DNA from: Sthenelais limicola
Lineage: Eukaryota; Annelida; Polychaeta; Phyllodocida; Sigalionidae
Reading direction: 5' to 3'
NCBI GenBank assembly: GCA_942159475.1
Contig: OW804096.1
Coordinates: 110,086,194 to 110,150,193 of the forward strand
DNA length: 64,000 bases
Shown: in pieces, positions 32,277 to 43,800 of the stretch
How positions within the stretch are numbered: position 1 is the first letter of the stretch
How the letters are laid out: the number at the start of each line of letters is the position of its first letter
Notes under the pieces: generated by a model
What the model saw: only the letters and a program-made list of their open reading frames with translations
Told to the model about the DNA's origin: nothing
Databases searched by the model: none
Program-made: the position numbers and the translations under genes

Positions 32277-35200
32277 CACGAGGAAGACTCGCGCAAGTGG
32301 AAAATGCACAATCAACGAAGTGAGTATTTGGGTCAATTAACTAATTACCACGTTAAACCGATTGACGTAATGATACCTTTGCTACCATAGAATCGGTACG
32401 CCATGTAAACTTGGGTTGTTCTGTCGTTTTACAGTCGTAAATAGCCTATAACGAGCCTGAATTCACCCAGACACTGACATAATTAATTGGGGGGGGGGGG
32501 GGTAGCCTATACTAGGCCTCGACTCCCAGCGAGGCCTATCATTTAAACAGCAAATCACCCCGGACTTTTTTGGGGCACAACGGTGCACCCCCACACCTTC
32601 AGCAAGTCTTTAATGAATATAAATAAAAGTGAAATGCGCTTAATTTATTATGTCCGTCCATGCCGTGCCCTTTAAATCCACGTTTTTGTAAGCCGAATGA
32701 GGCACTGGCGGCCTCCGCATGCATGTAGCCATGTTGACCCTGTGGGCCAGATTCCCGTGTTTTTAGGAGGGTTAACTGTCCGTCCCCGCTCCGGGGTGCG
32801 GGAGGATACGGGGACGGAAACTCTGTCTAGGGGGGGGGGTGTTGCATATGTTTACTTATCTTTATTGCCTCCTATAGTTCAAGTATATTGCTACTCATGG
32901 TATAGCTGAGTGTATGTGTATAATATTGCAGCCCGATGTGCCTGCCCAGGGCCCCAGACGCACCCTTGGTTTAAAACGTACTGTAAGTAAATTTGGTTAT
33001 TAATTTCATGTTGATGTATCACTTTGAACTGGTTGTCTAAAAAAATTGTTAGAAGCTGCAAAGTCGTAGGTCCTGCCTTTGCTAACAATGGTTAATTGTT
33101 TTGAATAAGAAGTACAAGTATTTCGATGTACAAGACATAGAAATGCCTCATGCCCTAAATCTCTTTCTATTCTAACAGATTGCTCCTTCGGCTGATTTTG
33201 CTCCGACCGAGAATAAAGTGAAGAAGGGGCGACCGAAGGCAAAGCCTAAGCTTGCGGTCAAAGAAAAGGTACGTATTGAAGATATGCATGGTTAACACCC
33301 AAACAAAAATTACATATTATAATAACTATGGTTGATACAGATGTGTAATACGACTTAAATTAAGATTACTTCTGGATGAATGTTAGTGTGTATAAATTGA
33401 TTACGTTGTGCAATTATTTTTTGCAGGAGAATATGCGAGACACTGAGGAAGAAGAAGAAAGCATTGATACCCAACAAACTGATGTAGAGGTTCTTGAGGT
33501 AGGCACATGTTTTTCGCTCAATATTGATGATCATTATTGATATAAAATTATACTTTTTTATTTATGTTCAGTGGATCTCATAGTTAAATATTGATTCACT
33601 GCTAAAAGTCCCGATTCAAGGTTTCAACGTAGAATAAACTCTTGAAATCTGAAATCTGGTTGGTACACAAAATTTATTTGGGATTTAAAAAAAACAACTT
33701 TGTTAGTTGACTATGTACACCGGGTTTCTAAAATATGTTTTACACTTTTGACAGGATACGGGCAAGGACGTTATTGAGCAGGCCGGCAGCAGCAGGGAGG
33801 CACTGGACCGATTGGAGGTAGTGTCAAATATTGATCTAATATTGTTATGGAATGATTAGTCATTATATGTGATAATGATGTTGGTAAACATCTATCAAGC
33901 ATCTACAAGCATCTACGATATTGGTCAGGGCTAGGTCGAAGAAACGACCAAGACAGCGCCACACTCACACCCTTACATATGTTATAATCACATATATATA
34001 GAATTCTATATATATATAAGTAATATCTTAGGTTTCAGACCCTTAGACCTATACATTAAGTCCTAATAGAACCCCGGCTGACTGTATGGTGTTTCATCAA
34101 TACTACATTATACCACAAGAAAATATATACCTGCAGTATTATAATCGATATTAATAGTTTTTAATATCCTATATTATATATTCTATACATTATGTCTTGA
34201 CTTTATTTGTTCAGGTTAATGTGACACCCACCCAAGTACAGCAAAAGGCGCGGCAGACTAAGTCGGTGGTTGCTTTGGAGGTACGTGGCAATGTGATGCT
34301 TTAGGTTTTTGGAGCCAGTTGATATTGAAATAGTTCCTCACCATTGGCCCTGAGTCAACTTAAAAAAAACTCAATAAAAAACGATTGCACTCTTGTAGTA
34401 TGTGAGTTGCATAAATAAAGTATTCTCTTATCTTATTGTATCTTTTGCCTGTAATATTATGTAAACGTCATTGACAATTGTCTTATATAATGTTGTCCCG
34501 ATGCACATGTTTCCCTACGCCCATGTTTCTGTATGCCCTATTCAAATAATTTGAACAACCATGGCCTATGTCTTATCATTTATTATGTTTTACACAGGCT
34601 GCCAAGGAGAACGAACAAAACAAGTCAAGTTTGGAAGAGGAAGAGACTGGCTACAAAGTTGCAGCACAAACTCTCCAACACAGGGGGTTTGGTGCGAAAA
34701 ACCTTTCCCCAATTCCTGGCGATGGCAACGGACGGCACAACAACATGGACGTTTCCTGGGACATGGAACAGTTCGATTACTGGGGTAACCTCATTACGGC
34801 ACCACTCTTCCGCGGGGGTGAAAAGCCAGTCAGCCTAAAGACACCAAATAAAGTGAAAGAGACAAGAAAGTCACACACCTCTACTCCCCTGGGTAAGGGG
34901 CATAACAAATCACCTGGACGTTCCCCACAAACCAAAAAGACAACACCTCAACGTCACCCGAAAACCCCCAGCAAGCGATTGGAAGCGAATGACCACACAT
35001 CGTCCCCACTCGATAAGGTTCGAGCAATTTCCAAACAATCAAGCAGCCCTCGTGGCAAGAACTGGAATGAGCAGAGTGAGGAGATGCTTGCAGAACTGTG
35101 GCAGAACCACCCGAATCTGTACATCAAAAAACACAAAAACTACAAAGATCGGATGCGGAAGGAGGATTCGCTAAATCAAATCGCTTGTGCACTGAATAAA

Positions 35201-36631
35201 GAAAGTAAGCATATTAGACTTTAATACCGTAAATCAATTCATCTTATCCGTACTGGAATAATCAGTTTAGATTACTTAACAACAGCAGTCTACTAAAATA
35301 ACTTTCTAGTAATAATTCGGTCTAAAGATGGAACAATGGTGAAGTAAAGGTCTTACTTTTGACCAATTAATGTGATTATTTAGTTAAATCAACCATTTCA
35401 CCTGCAGAAGTGCAAACTAGCAAAATACAATCAAAACGAAACTACCACGTTATCACACTTCACCAGCATAATCTATGAACGAACGACCATTATAGTCTCT
35501 CGACTATTATTTCAATTTTAAGTGCTTATTTTCAGAAAGAATCGTGGCCACTCACATGGACACGCTCAGGACTGGCTACACCAACGCCCGCAACAAGATC
35601 CTTGGGAAGTCCGGAGATGGCTCTGATGACACTGAATGCACAGAGCGACAACGCTATATTTATCACCTGTGCCGGTTCCTATCTGCGCATGTGTCTGTGA
35701 GGAATACCACTTCCAACTTAAGTGATGTAGTAAGTACCAGTTTGTAATACTTATATTCCAAACACTATTTAGGAAAGTAGAATGTTTTGTGTTGGCAAAT
35801 AGCAGGAACATTATAGTCTGCCGAGTCTTTGTACTGGTCACTATACTCGGCACATACGTGTAAACAAACATTAAATGTACATAGTGTACATCTTTGTAAT
35901 GTAAATAAATATATGATGTATACAGTGACAATGTTTAGATATTCATATTTGTGTATACACAACTGATAAATATGCCTTAATTCAGCCCAGATACTCCGAA
36001 AATTGGAGAATCCCCATCACAGTAAAATGTATACATGATTTCCTAGGAAGTTGAGCATTTACTGTATCCAATATTATGGTTATATTATAAATGGTGTACT
36101 GGTCTGTGAAAATTTTATTACGTACATACATTGCAGGATGCTTCCACCGTTGCTAGTACGACCAACGTGGGCGATACCGAGGAGATTGACTTGACAGGTG
36201 GAAGAGTTCTTGAGCCTAAGAAAAAGGGCGATCCCCCATCAGCACATTATGCGGCCTTGCGGAAGGAAAAATCGACTAGCAGCGTTGGCCAGCCTGAGGA
36301 TGATGTACAAAAAGACCCAACATGGTCGGTGGACGATGAGGCTGAATTCAAAATCAAGAAGCCAGGCAGAAAAAAGTCTTCACACTCTTCTACCAGTGCT
36401 GCCAAGTCCGAACCTCTTGGTGAACTGCTAACGGAAACCATGACAGCAATTAAAACCGATTACAAGGCTTTATTGGACAGTAGGAAAGACAAGTCGGTGA
36501 ACAATACTTGGTGTGAAGTGTTGGCCGCAAAACTCGACAGAATGGAAGAGAGGGTTGCCGACAGATTTAAACTGAAAGTTGACATGATGGCACTGGACGC
36601 CCTTGAAACTGGCGCAGTACATATGATTTAA
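32269..36631 (+). CDS. Harbinger MADF/Myb-like DNA-binding protein, nine exons
   Basis: The exons I assign are 32269-32319, 32932-32982, 33179-33268, 33427-33498, 33755-33817, 34215-34280, 34598-35204, 35536-35729 and 36137-36631. They total 1689 nt, or 562 aa plus stop. Every intron is GT-AG, and all are phase 0 except intron 7 (phase 1). The N-terminus is basic; exon 3 holds an AT-hook-like KKGRPKAKPK (about residues 50-59). A Ser/Thr/Pro/Lys-rich linker follows, then a MADF-like domain starting at WNEQSEEMLAELW (about residue 287), with HPNLYIKKHKNYKDRM and, across intron 7, HMDTLRTGYTNARNKIL. The C-terminal exon has an acidic EEIDLTGG segment and a predicted helical tail (AAKLDRMEERVADRFKLK). 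In characterised Harbinger elements the partner protein binds the transposon ends and helps nuclear entry and recruitment of the transposase. That role is inferred here. The ATG lies in CAAGATGGCC. Confidence 0.82.
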
Positions 36632-37642
36632 TGGGTATGATTTAATAGATATGATTTAAGTTCAACTATTTTCAATTTTAAGTTGGTTTTACATTACAGG
36701 CTTCTTTTTTTCGGGCGCGTTATTAACAAACTATGGGCTTCTTTGGCCGACATGGCTTTTTAAAGTACAAAGTACATATTCAACGAACAATTAGCCTTTG
36801 CCAGTTAGACTGTTTTCATTTTTACTTTGTTAGTCAGTTATGGCCTGTTTTTACTCATAAAGAGAAGTACATTAACATACTCAGTTTACATTAATGAGAG
36901 TACACTTGGAGGAAAGTGTTTTAGTTCAGCAGTTGTCTGTAGGTTCATCTCAGATCCCTAGAGTGTTAAAAGTCATTTGTACTGTCAGTCTGTCTCAGTA
37001 TTATTTGCTTTTACCGATTTGTATTGCTTTTACCGACGTGTTCGCTCAATCTTCGTCTTATGAAAACCGATATAAAGTCGGTATGTGATAGTGCATGAAA
37101 ACAGGCGTTTTATGAGTTAATAGTATAATAAGCTGGGGTTTATTTGTTACTTTCTTACATGTTTAGTATTCTGTATGAACTTCGAGCAGTACATTCCCCT
37201 GTACTTCACATTAATGTTTCTGTTCTGTTCTAAAGAAATGTTCATGAGTCATTGAATAAATGAAATCCAAACTTAAAGGTCTTTCTCCTGTAAAGTTTAC
37301 CGAGCATTCCTATTGTAGTTGAATCATTGAGAACTAAACAAATAAGTGTCACTACTTAGCACTTTTTATTAAAGTATTCCCTATTCAGATGAGCGCACAG
37401 TATTTACCTCATCGCCCTACGGATACACCTATAGAATTTTCTCACTGGGAAAAAATTAATCAACCACAAACAATCATCAATGCAGTTTTAATACAAAACT
37501 ATTTACCGTCAAACGTACAACACTGTCTAACGTAGTACCAACTTCATTATGAAACACTCTTAAAGTACCCTCTCATTATCACTAAAATAAATACCGCAAT
37601 TGACATTTAAAAACCAACAAGGATGGAACTGAAAGAAACATA

Positions 37643-39896
37643 TCACTGTCCAAACACCACGTCATACTGCCATTCCACACTGCCTTCCCTAATGCAGTAG
37701 GAAGCCAGAGTGTCCCGCATATCTTTGGCTGCCTGATAAGTGTTCCTGGGTTGGATTGGTTGCAGGCCCTCCACGACAGCCACTTGTCGCCAGGTTCCAG
37801 GACGAAGTCGATGGTCCTCATCCTCGGTATCAACACAATCTGCGGCCATGTATTGGCGACCACAACGAGCCCGCATGTAGTTATGGAGCACACATGTCGC
37901 CTTGATAATGTCCTCCGCCCTGTCAACCCTCATACGCAAGTCCTGTCTGTAAATCAGAAACTTTGAGGCTAAGATGCCGAAAGCATTTTCAACTATCCGC
38001 CGACAACGAGACAGGCGATAGTTGAAAATACGTTGTTCCCGATTCAAGCCAAGACCCGGATATGGTTTCATGAGACTGGTTGACAGGGGGAAGGCGTCGT
38101 CCCCAACTAAATAATAACTGAGTTCTCCCTCGATGCCTTGAACAGGGGCAGGGCGAGGAATCCTGAGCGGGTTATTCCGGGACAGCAGTTGTTTCTTCAT
38201 GCTGCACTTCTTCCAAATGCCGCCGTCGCTACAGGATCCCTCTGACCCCACATCAATATACAAAAAGTTGTAATTCGCATCGACCACAGCCATGAGGACC
38301 AATGAAAAGAATTGCTTGTAGTTGTGGTAGACAGATTCCGAGCCGGGTGGCTTCCTGATCCGGACGTGCTTACCGTCCACAGCACCGAGTACATGGGGCA
38401 AGTTCCATTTCTCTTCGTACTCACTGGCTACGCGCCTCCAACCATCGCTGGTTCTTGGTACCTGTAACATAAAATGTACCAAATAAGGGTAGTGACTAGT
38501 AGCATATAGGGAGACAGTTATTCGAAATTATTTTCCATTATTCTTTTAAACCTTCTCTTTGCTGTGATTATATCGTTTGAAACAAGAATAAATAATAATT
38601 TAGAAAGAACTCAACTTAATAACTCAATAACTAAACACATCAATAATAACATAATAAAACTTAAACTTTTATCTTTAACTGTTGTTTAACGTACAATCGT
38701 CTCAAGACATTCCAGTCCTACTACTATAGTAGCTATATAGTAACCAATAATAGCAGGGTATTAGAATCAAGTGGTTCAAGTGCCTTAGGGTTCTCCAGTA
38801 TTTGTACAGTATGCCATAACCTCTTTAATGTAATTAGATGAAATGGGCCCGATTATTAATTCTAAGGAATTATCTGGCTTACCCGCATGTACAGGGGTTG
38901 GAGAACCTGGTACATGGCCTTGCTGGTGTCGTATACTATTGCTGCCACTGTACTCAGCCCCACACGGAACTGCTGGTGCAGGGACAGAAAACCATCGCCT
39001 ATATTGAATGGAAGCAATTATTATTTTTCATTATTGTGTATTTAATTTGTATATTTATTTAATTATTTTTAATTTTGCATTTTAATATTTAATTTGGGTA
39101 CCTTGGATTTATTGAAATATAATGAATATGAACCAAAAACAAGATGAACCAAAAACAAGATGTCATCTGTGCATATTATCAATTAGGTTTAACTGACAAA
39201 GTATAATTAAAGTATAATAATAAAAAATAAGGATTAAGTAATTAATTCAAGTCTGAGACGCTTACCCAGGCAGAAGAACCGCAGGGTGATGCACAGACGT
39301 AATTCTGCGCTGATGGATTTGCGCCAGTTGGTGTTGGCTTTTGTGATATGTGGTCGAAGCAGCTCGAGAAGCTCCTTAAAAACGTCGGGCGGCATACGCA
39401 GCGTGCGCATCAGGAGATGGCATTCCCCATCCTGAAATTAAAATAAAATCATTGTTAATGTTGGGCCTATTAATACAGATGGGAACAACCAATAATAGAA
39501 AAAATATATATATATTTTTTTAAAATAACATCCATAATGTCATCTTATTTTATAATGATACTAAGTTAGGACAGCCCCTAAATTAATGTTGCTGCATAAA
39601 AATTAGCAAAGGAAAATAATCTCAAATAAGTAATTAACCCTCTAAAAGAGATGTGGTTTTGGGACTGTTTTGGGACACATACATCAGTTATGCCAGCAAA
39701 ATTGGCGGTATTTACTTACATCAAACAGCTCTTGGTACAGAGTATACATCGACGGCGGTTCATCCTCATCTCTTCGGCGGAGCCACGGCTTCATCCATAT
39801 TCTTGCAGAGGCCTCGTCGCCCATCTCCAAATACGCTTTGGTTACGGCAAGTATGGCCAAAACAGGACCAGGGTGATATAGCATTATGTCGTCCAT
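37643..39896 (-). CDS. PIF/Harbinger DDE transposase (HARBI1-like), four exons
   Basis: On the minus strand the exons are 39896-39720, 39431-39266, 38998-38883 and 38461-37643: 177+166+116+819 nt, giving 425 aa. The introns are GT-AG in phases 0, 1 and 0. The N-terminal half has the helical region typical of the family (LRMPPDVFKELLELLRPHIT, then SISAELRLCITLRFF). The last exon is the DDE_Tnp_4 catalytic domain, with first Asp in GAVDGKHV (D182), second Asp in YYLVGDDAFPL (D274) and Glu in RRIVENAFG (E311), a D-E spacing of 36. Length and motif order are normal for the family. The open frame of the last exon extends seven codons upstream to a Met, but TTACAG there is the acceptor, so that Met is not the start. 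The enzyme would cut and rejoin transposon ends at TWA targets. The triad is complete and there is no stop, so activity is possible but untested. Confidence 0.88.
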
Positions 39897-39975
39897 CTTG
39901 CTAACGCACCGACCGGAAGTGTTCCAAGTAACTCGCACTCGACTGCAGAGAAGAGCTACTCACCCCACCTAGTGT

Positions 39976-39983
39976 CCTTTTAT
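39976..39983 (-). promoter_or_regulatory. TATA-like box upstream of the transposase
   Basis: GCATAAAAGGAC on the minus strand lies about 80 bp upstream of the transposase ATG, within the 330 bp that separate the gene from the right end of the element. The position would give a 5' UTR of about 50 nt. It is a single-motif prediction. Confidence 0.4.
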
Positions 39984-40202
39984 GCACATCACCCAAATCG
40001 GGGGAGTCCAAATCGGGGCTGTGTGGGTCTAGGCGCACCGATTTCAGTTTGAGCAGTAATCGGGAGGCAAAATGCCATATTCGGGACACTAATCGGCTCT
40101 GTGTGGGTTGATAACTTAGGCCCGATTCCATTTCTGGGAACTACCGAAATCCTAGGATTTCAGTGACAACTAATCGGGGAAGCCCAAATCGGGCCACTTT
40201 TG

Positions 40203-40227
40203 AAATCGGCCCTGTGTGGGTCGCCTT
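40203..40227 (-). repeat. Harbinger right terminal inverted repeat
   Basis: The reverse complement reads AAGGCGACCCACACAGGGCC plus GATTT, matching the left end with one mismatch. Two further CTGTGTGGGT words follow inward at about 40095 and 40016. Confidence 0.85.
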
Positions 40228-40230
40228 TAA
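40228..40230 (+). other. TAA target-site duplication, right
   Basis: TAA directly follows the right inverted repeat and equals the TAA at 31791-31793. Joining the two flanks with one TAA gives the probable pre-insertion site. Confidence 0.8.
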
Positions 40231-40437
40231 CATAGTGTTACTCATTGTGACGTCATAATACAAAGTTAGCAATAATGGGTTCAGCAAATAGTTTCGTAAA
40301 TGATTTTAATTTTATTTTGATCTTCTCTTTCACATTATAATCTCCAAAGTGGTTTATCTAGCAAAACAACGGTCAGGTATATTTAAAAAAAAATTCTATA
40401 GCATAGAATGGCTATGGCCTAGGAGCCTTTCTTAGCT

Positions 40438-41190
40438 CTACTTATCTTTAGGACATTTCACCTTCTGTTTCTGAGTATTCGCCACTTTTTCATAGCTAGT
40501 TAGCCGATCAAAGATTAATTTCAGACTAGCAATTTCTGATCTTTCGATTAGACTAAACAAACCCGAAAGTGCTCCCAGCTCGGCAGTGGGAACAAATTTC
40601 CCGAAAACCAGTCTGAGAGCCTTATTCCAAGTCTGTTGCATCTTTTTCTTCATTCCCTTGAAAATTCCAAAATGGACAATATGTATGTTTTCACTAGCTG
40701 TTAGCAAATTTCCCGAGACATAAATTTTCTTCTTCTGCGAATTTGCCCAATTTTGAAAGTAGCAAATCTGATTTGCTTTTCAAAACTGGAGAGGTCTTCA
40801 CAATTTGTTGTCCCTAAGTATTTGAAATCAGAGACTCTTTCGATTGCAAGATTCATACATTTGAGCTATGGGATGTTCCCTGCAACTGTCCCTTTCCCAA
40901 ATACCTGCAACTTTTTCTTTCCCCCATTAGGTTTCGAACCATTTCCAGACATCACTTTTCATATTTTATAATAGAACTTTGAACTCTCATTATTAGACCA
41001 TCTGCATGAGTAGCCGGTACCACCACAGCTGCATCGTCGGCATATAAAATAAGGTCTCCTTTGAAACTTTTTGTCAATAAAACGTTTATAAATATTGAAA
41101 AACGACTTCCGGTTCCGGTGCAGAAAGACTTAGAACTAGGAGCAAAGGCTCTGCTTTCTTTTTCAGATCCAGAACCCTTACATCCAGTGT
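40438..41190 (-). pseudogene. non-LTR reverse-transcriptase fragment
   Basis: The minus strand reads SRFSIFINVLLTKSFKGDLI followed by LYADDAAVVV (catalytic YADD, about 41040), then a stop-broken VSDFKYLGTT block near 40825. A C-terminal part (40438-40707) follows with WNKALRLVFGKFVPTAELG and SLIERSEIASLKLIFDRL. Earlier RT blocks and the endonuclease are missing, and stops break the frame near 40955 and 40720. The motif wording differs from both other LINE lineages in the window, so this is probably a third lineage. Its upstream edge abuts the LTR-like sequence at 41240. Confidence 0.65.
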
Positions 41191-41239
41191 ATTGTGCCAA
41201 TTCTTGCCAAGAACTTTCATAAAGGTCACGGCACCAAAT

Positions 41240-41512
41240 TGTAGGAATTACTCTCGTCCTGTTTGTGATCGCAGTCGAGCAACAACACCAAAACCCAGAT
41301 CTAATAGTCCTTGCCAGCAGTGTTATCTTTATTCAACACCAGTTCAACACAAGTCCAGGGCGCACTCTGGCAGCATTCCAGGAACCCCTTGATTGGTGAA
41401 CCCTGTAAGCCTAAAGACCTAATTAACTGTTTCGAAGACACTGCTCACCCCAACGACCACACGAGGTCGGCACCATCTTGCTGTTTCCTCCAGGGTTCAC
41501 CAAATGTAAACA
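41240..41512 (-). mobile_element. LTR, probably BEL/Pao type, with primer-binding region
   Basis: On the minus strand the segment starts TGTTTACATTTGGTGAACCC and ends ATTCCTACA, i.e. TG...CA. An AATAAA lies about 90 bp before the end (GTTGAATAAAGATAAC). It is followed by ATTTGGTGCCGTGACC, which resembles the primer-binding context of BEL/Pao elements. No gag or pol follows, because the sequence passes into a LINE fragment, so only one LTR and a little leader remain. The family assignment rests on the junction motif. Confidence 0.5.
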
Positions 41513-41879
41513 CTTGAGTCGTCATAGAACCTTATAGGACTACAAAGTTGGATTAATATACCCTAACATAACATCGGACTTCTGTGGACTTTGCTAACCC
41601 TTAGGGAAAACGATTTGTTCATGTTATTTTGAGTGACTCGTCCTGCCGAGCTTCCCACAAACTTAGGAACTTTACTACCTGGGTGAGAAAATAGCTCCCA
41701 CCGTAGGCCCAGTGCATTTTCTATGGTAAGCACACACACCAGACCAAAAACCATGAGAGAACATACAGAAGCCTTATGAGTAAAGGAAATCTGTGAAAAA
41801 GGTTTGTCTTCAAAAGAACAGATCGATTTTAATCATAAATATTGATGTGATACTGAGAACATTGAACTTTGCAAACTTT

Positions 41880-42243
41880 GAAAACAGCAGCAAAATCTTG
41901 TCGTAAGAGTTGAGTCCGCGCACGGGCACTCGACACTTCCTCTAGTTGACCAATATCGGCCGGCCCAACTCGCCGAAGAAATATTTGTGTAAATAAACAC
42001 CCTAGAAGCTAAACGACGATGAAAAACTGTTGATTAACGAGAGAATATCATTATATCAAGCTTGAACGCAATGAAACAATATTTTCTGAGATTTATCTGA
42101 TGAAACATTGAACTTTTGAATCTACGCAGCGAGCGGCAAGCCTGTCCCGGAAGAGTTGTCTTCGCGCATGCGCATTCAATCCTCCCACTGCCCAACATAT
42201 GCCGATAGGCCACCTTTGCCGAAGAAACAACTGGCTAAACTAA
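41880..42243. repeat. tandem array of about 245-bp units, left of the foldback element
   Basis: AGAGTTGAGTCCGCGCACG (about 41907) recurs as AGAGTTGTCTTCGCGCATG (about 42152), 244 bp later. CTAGAAGCTAAACGAC at 42002 recurs at 48961, which is 246 bp away once the intervening foldback element and one TAA are subtracted. The foldback element has therefore landed inside a local tandem array. The last TAA (42241-42243) is the left copy of its target duplication. Confidence 0.65.
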
Positions 42244-42829
42244 TAGACCATGGGCCAGGTACCAAAACCCTCCCCCCCCCTGGGGATTTTTCGCGGTGGT
42301 GTTTTTTTGATACTACGGAGTTTGAATCATCAGAATCTACTTGTCTGCCATCTGGCCGTCGGTGATTTGGGGTTCAAATGGAACGTTTCCATGGTAACTT
42401 GTGTTTTTTTTGTACTCTAGCAGAAATTAGGTTTTTAGTGTCCCATTTCTACACTGTTATCAGGAATGTGACCAAACTTGGGTATTATGAAGGTGTACAT
42501 GAGGGCTATTTGCAGACTTTAAATCAATGACCTTGATCAAGGTCAAGGTCACCAAATATGACCTTGAAGTACAAAAAATGGCAACATTCTGGAAAGTGAC
42601 ATCCTATTTTCCCTTATAAAAATAGGACAATAGGTAAAAATGACAACCTATTGCATATAAGTAGTAAGTGACATCACGGGAAAGAAAAAGAACCCATGCC
42701 AGGTGTCATTGGAATGTGCGTTGCTATAGTAACCAAGGCTTACTTTTCATTCTGTTCTAAATTTAGGTTAAATCCAATTTAAATATAAGAGCCTGTATCT
42801 CAGGAACTATTCATCCCTAGGCCACACAA

Positions 42830-43800
42830 TTTATGCATGTGACAGGCCTCTGAGAGCATTTCCATTAGCCATCTTATCAATGACCTTTTTCAAGGTCATG
42901 GTCACTGTTTTCAAGGTCAAAGCTGATATTTTGGTGAAAATTTGAGTAATTGATACATATCTCTGGAAATATGTATCCCTTGACAACAAAATTTGAGCAA
43001 CTGATAGAGCTCTGTGAGCACTTTCATTAATCATCTTATCAATGACCTTTGTCAAGGTCAAGGTCACAATTTCCAAGGTCAAATCAGAAATTTTGATCTA
43101 AATTTTTAGCAATATGTATGTATCTCTGGAAGCAAGTAATGCTTGGCTACATAATTTAAGTATCTAATAGGCCTCTAATAGCACATTCATTAATCATCTT
43201 ATGAATGACCTTTGTCAAGGTCAAGGTCACCATTTTCTAGGTCAAACCTGAAATTTTGATGTAAATTTGAATAATAGGTATGTATCTCTGGAACTATTTA
43301 TTACTTGACTACCAAATTTAAGCATGTGACAGGCCTCTGAGAGCTCTTCCAATAGTCATCCTATCAATAACCTTAGTCAAGGTCATGGTCACTATTTTCA
43401 AGGTCAAAGCTGAAATTCTGGTGAAAATTTGAGTAATTGATACATATCTCTGGAACTATTTATATCTTAACTACAAAATTTAAGCATCTGATAGGGCTCC
43501 AAGAGCTCTTCCATTAATCAACTTATCAATGACCTTTGTCAAGGTCAAGGTCACTATTTCCAAGGTCAAACCGGAAATTTAGATCTAAACTTCTGTACTT
43601 CTTGAAGTAAGTATCCCTTGGCTACGCTATTGAAGCATGTGATAGGGCTCTGAAAGCACTTCCATTAACCATCTTATCAAGGACCTTCATCAAGGTCAAG
43701 GTCATCCCTTCCAAGATTACCATTTCCAAGGTCAAACATGAAGTTTGGTCTAAAACTTAGTAATCTAATATATAAAGCTCAAGAAGGGTATTTGTTAGGC
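42830..43800 (-). repeat. 162-bp tandem repeat with TCAAGGTCA half-sites, left arm
   Basis: Six units begin near 42877, 43039, 43202, 43364, 43526 and 43677, a period of 162 bp (the last is 151). Each contains a form of TCAATGACCTTTGTCAAGGTCA followed by AGGTCAC and, about 15 bp later, CCAAGGTCAAA. TCAAGGTCA is the extended half-site of monomeric nuclear receptors such as NR5A, ERR and ROR. An additional isolated copy lies at 42527. The open frames across the repeat are by-products of its periodicity. Confidence 0.8.

Larger units (their letters stand above)
31794..40227. mobile_element. apparently complete PIF/Harbinger DNA transposon (8.4 kb)
   Basis: The left end AAGGCCACCCACACAGGGCC continues GATTT. 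The right end is its reverse complement with one mismatch (AAGGCGACCCACACAGGGCC continuing GATTT), so the terminal inverted repeats are about 25 bp. TAA duplications flank both sides. Inside are two convergent spliced genes: a MADF/Myb-like protein (plus, 32269-36631) and a DDE nuclease (minus, 37643-39896), the standard two-protein set of this superfamily. Their 3' ends are about 1 kb apart, with poly(A) signals near 37256 (AATAAA, plus) and 37366 (AATAAA, minus). Both ends carry repeated CCCACACAG-type and CCTAGGATT-type words. No internal stop or broken splice site was found in either gene. A solo retroposon-like tail lies in intron 6 of the MADF gene (about 34400-34446). Confidence 0.9.

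Noticed and set aside
35566..35931. 121-codon minus-strand frame overlapping MADF exon 8
   Set aside because: It is antisense to a well-supported exon and extends into an intron, with no domain.
38462..38482. Start of the transposase at the Met at 38482
   Set aside because: The preceding bases read TTACAG, a splice acceptor, and the upstream exons join in frame with typical Harbinger N-terminal sequence.
31794..40227. Harbinger locus as a domesticated host HARBI1/NAIF1-type gene pair
   Set aside because: The genes sit inside intact inverted repeats with a target duplication, which marks a mobile copy and not a domesticated gene.
42831..43082. Identical 83-residue open frames in both foldback arms (also 48116-48367) as a conserved protein
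   Set aside because: They run across the 162-bp tandem repeat and keep its period. The identity reflects the near-identical inverted DNA, not protein selection.
42830..43800. CRISPR or satellite centromere array
   Set aside because: Only six units per arm, tied to the inverted arms of a mobile structure. No spacer pattern.
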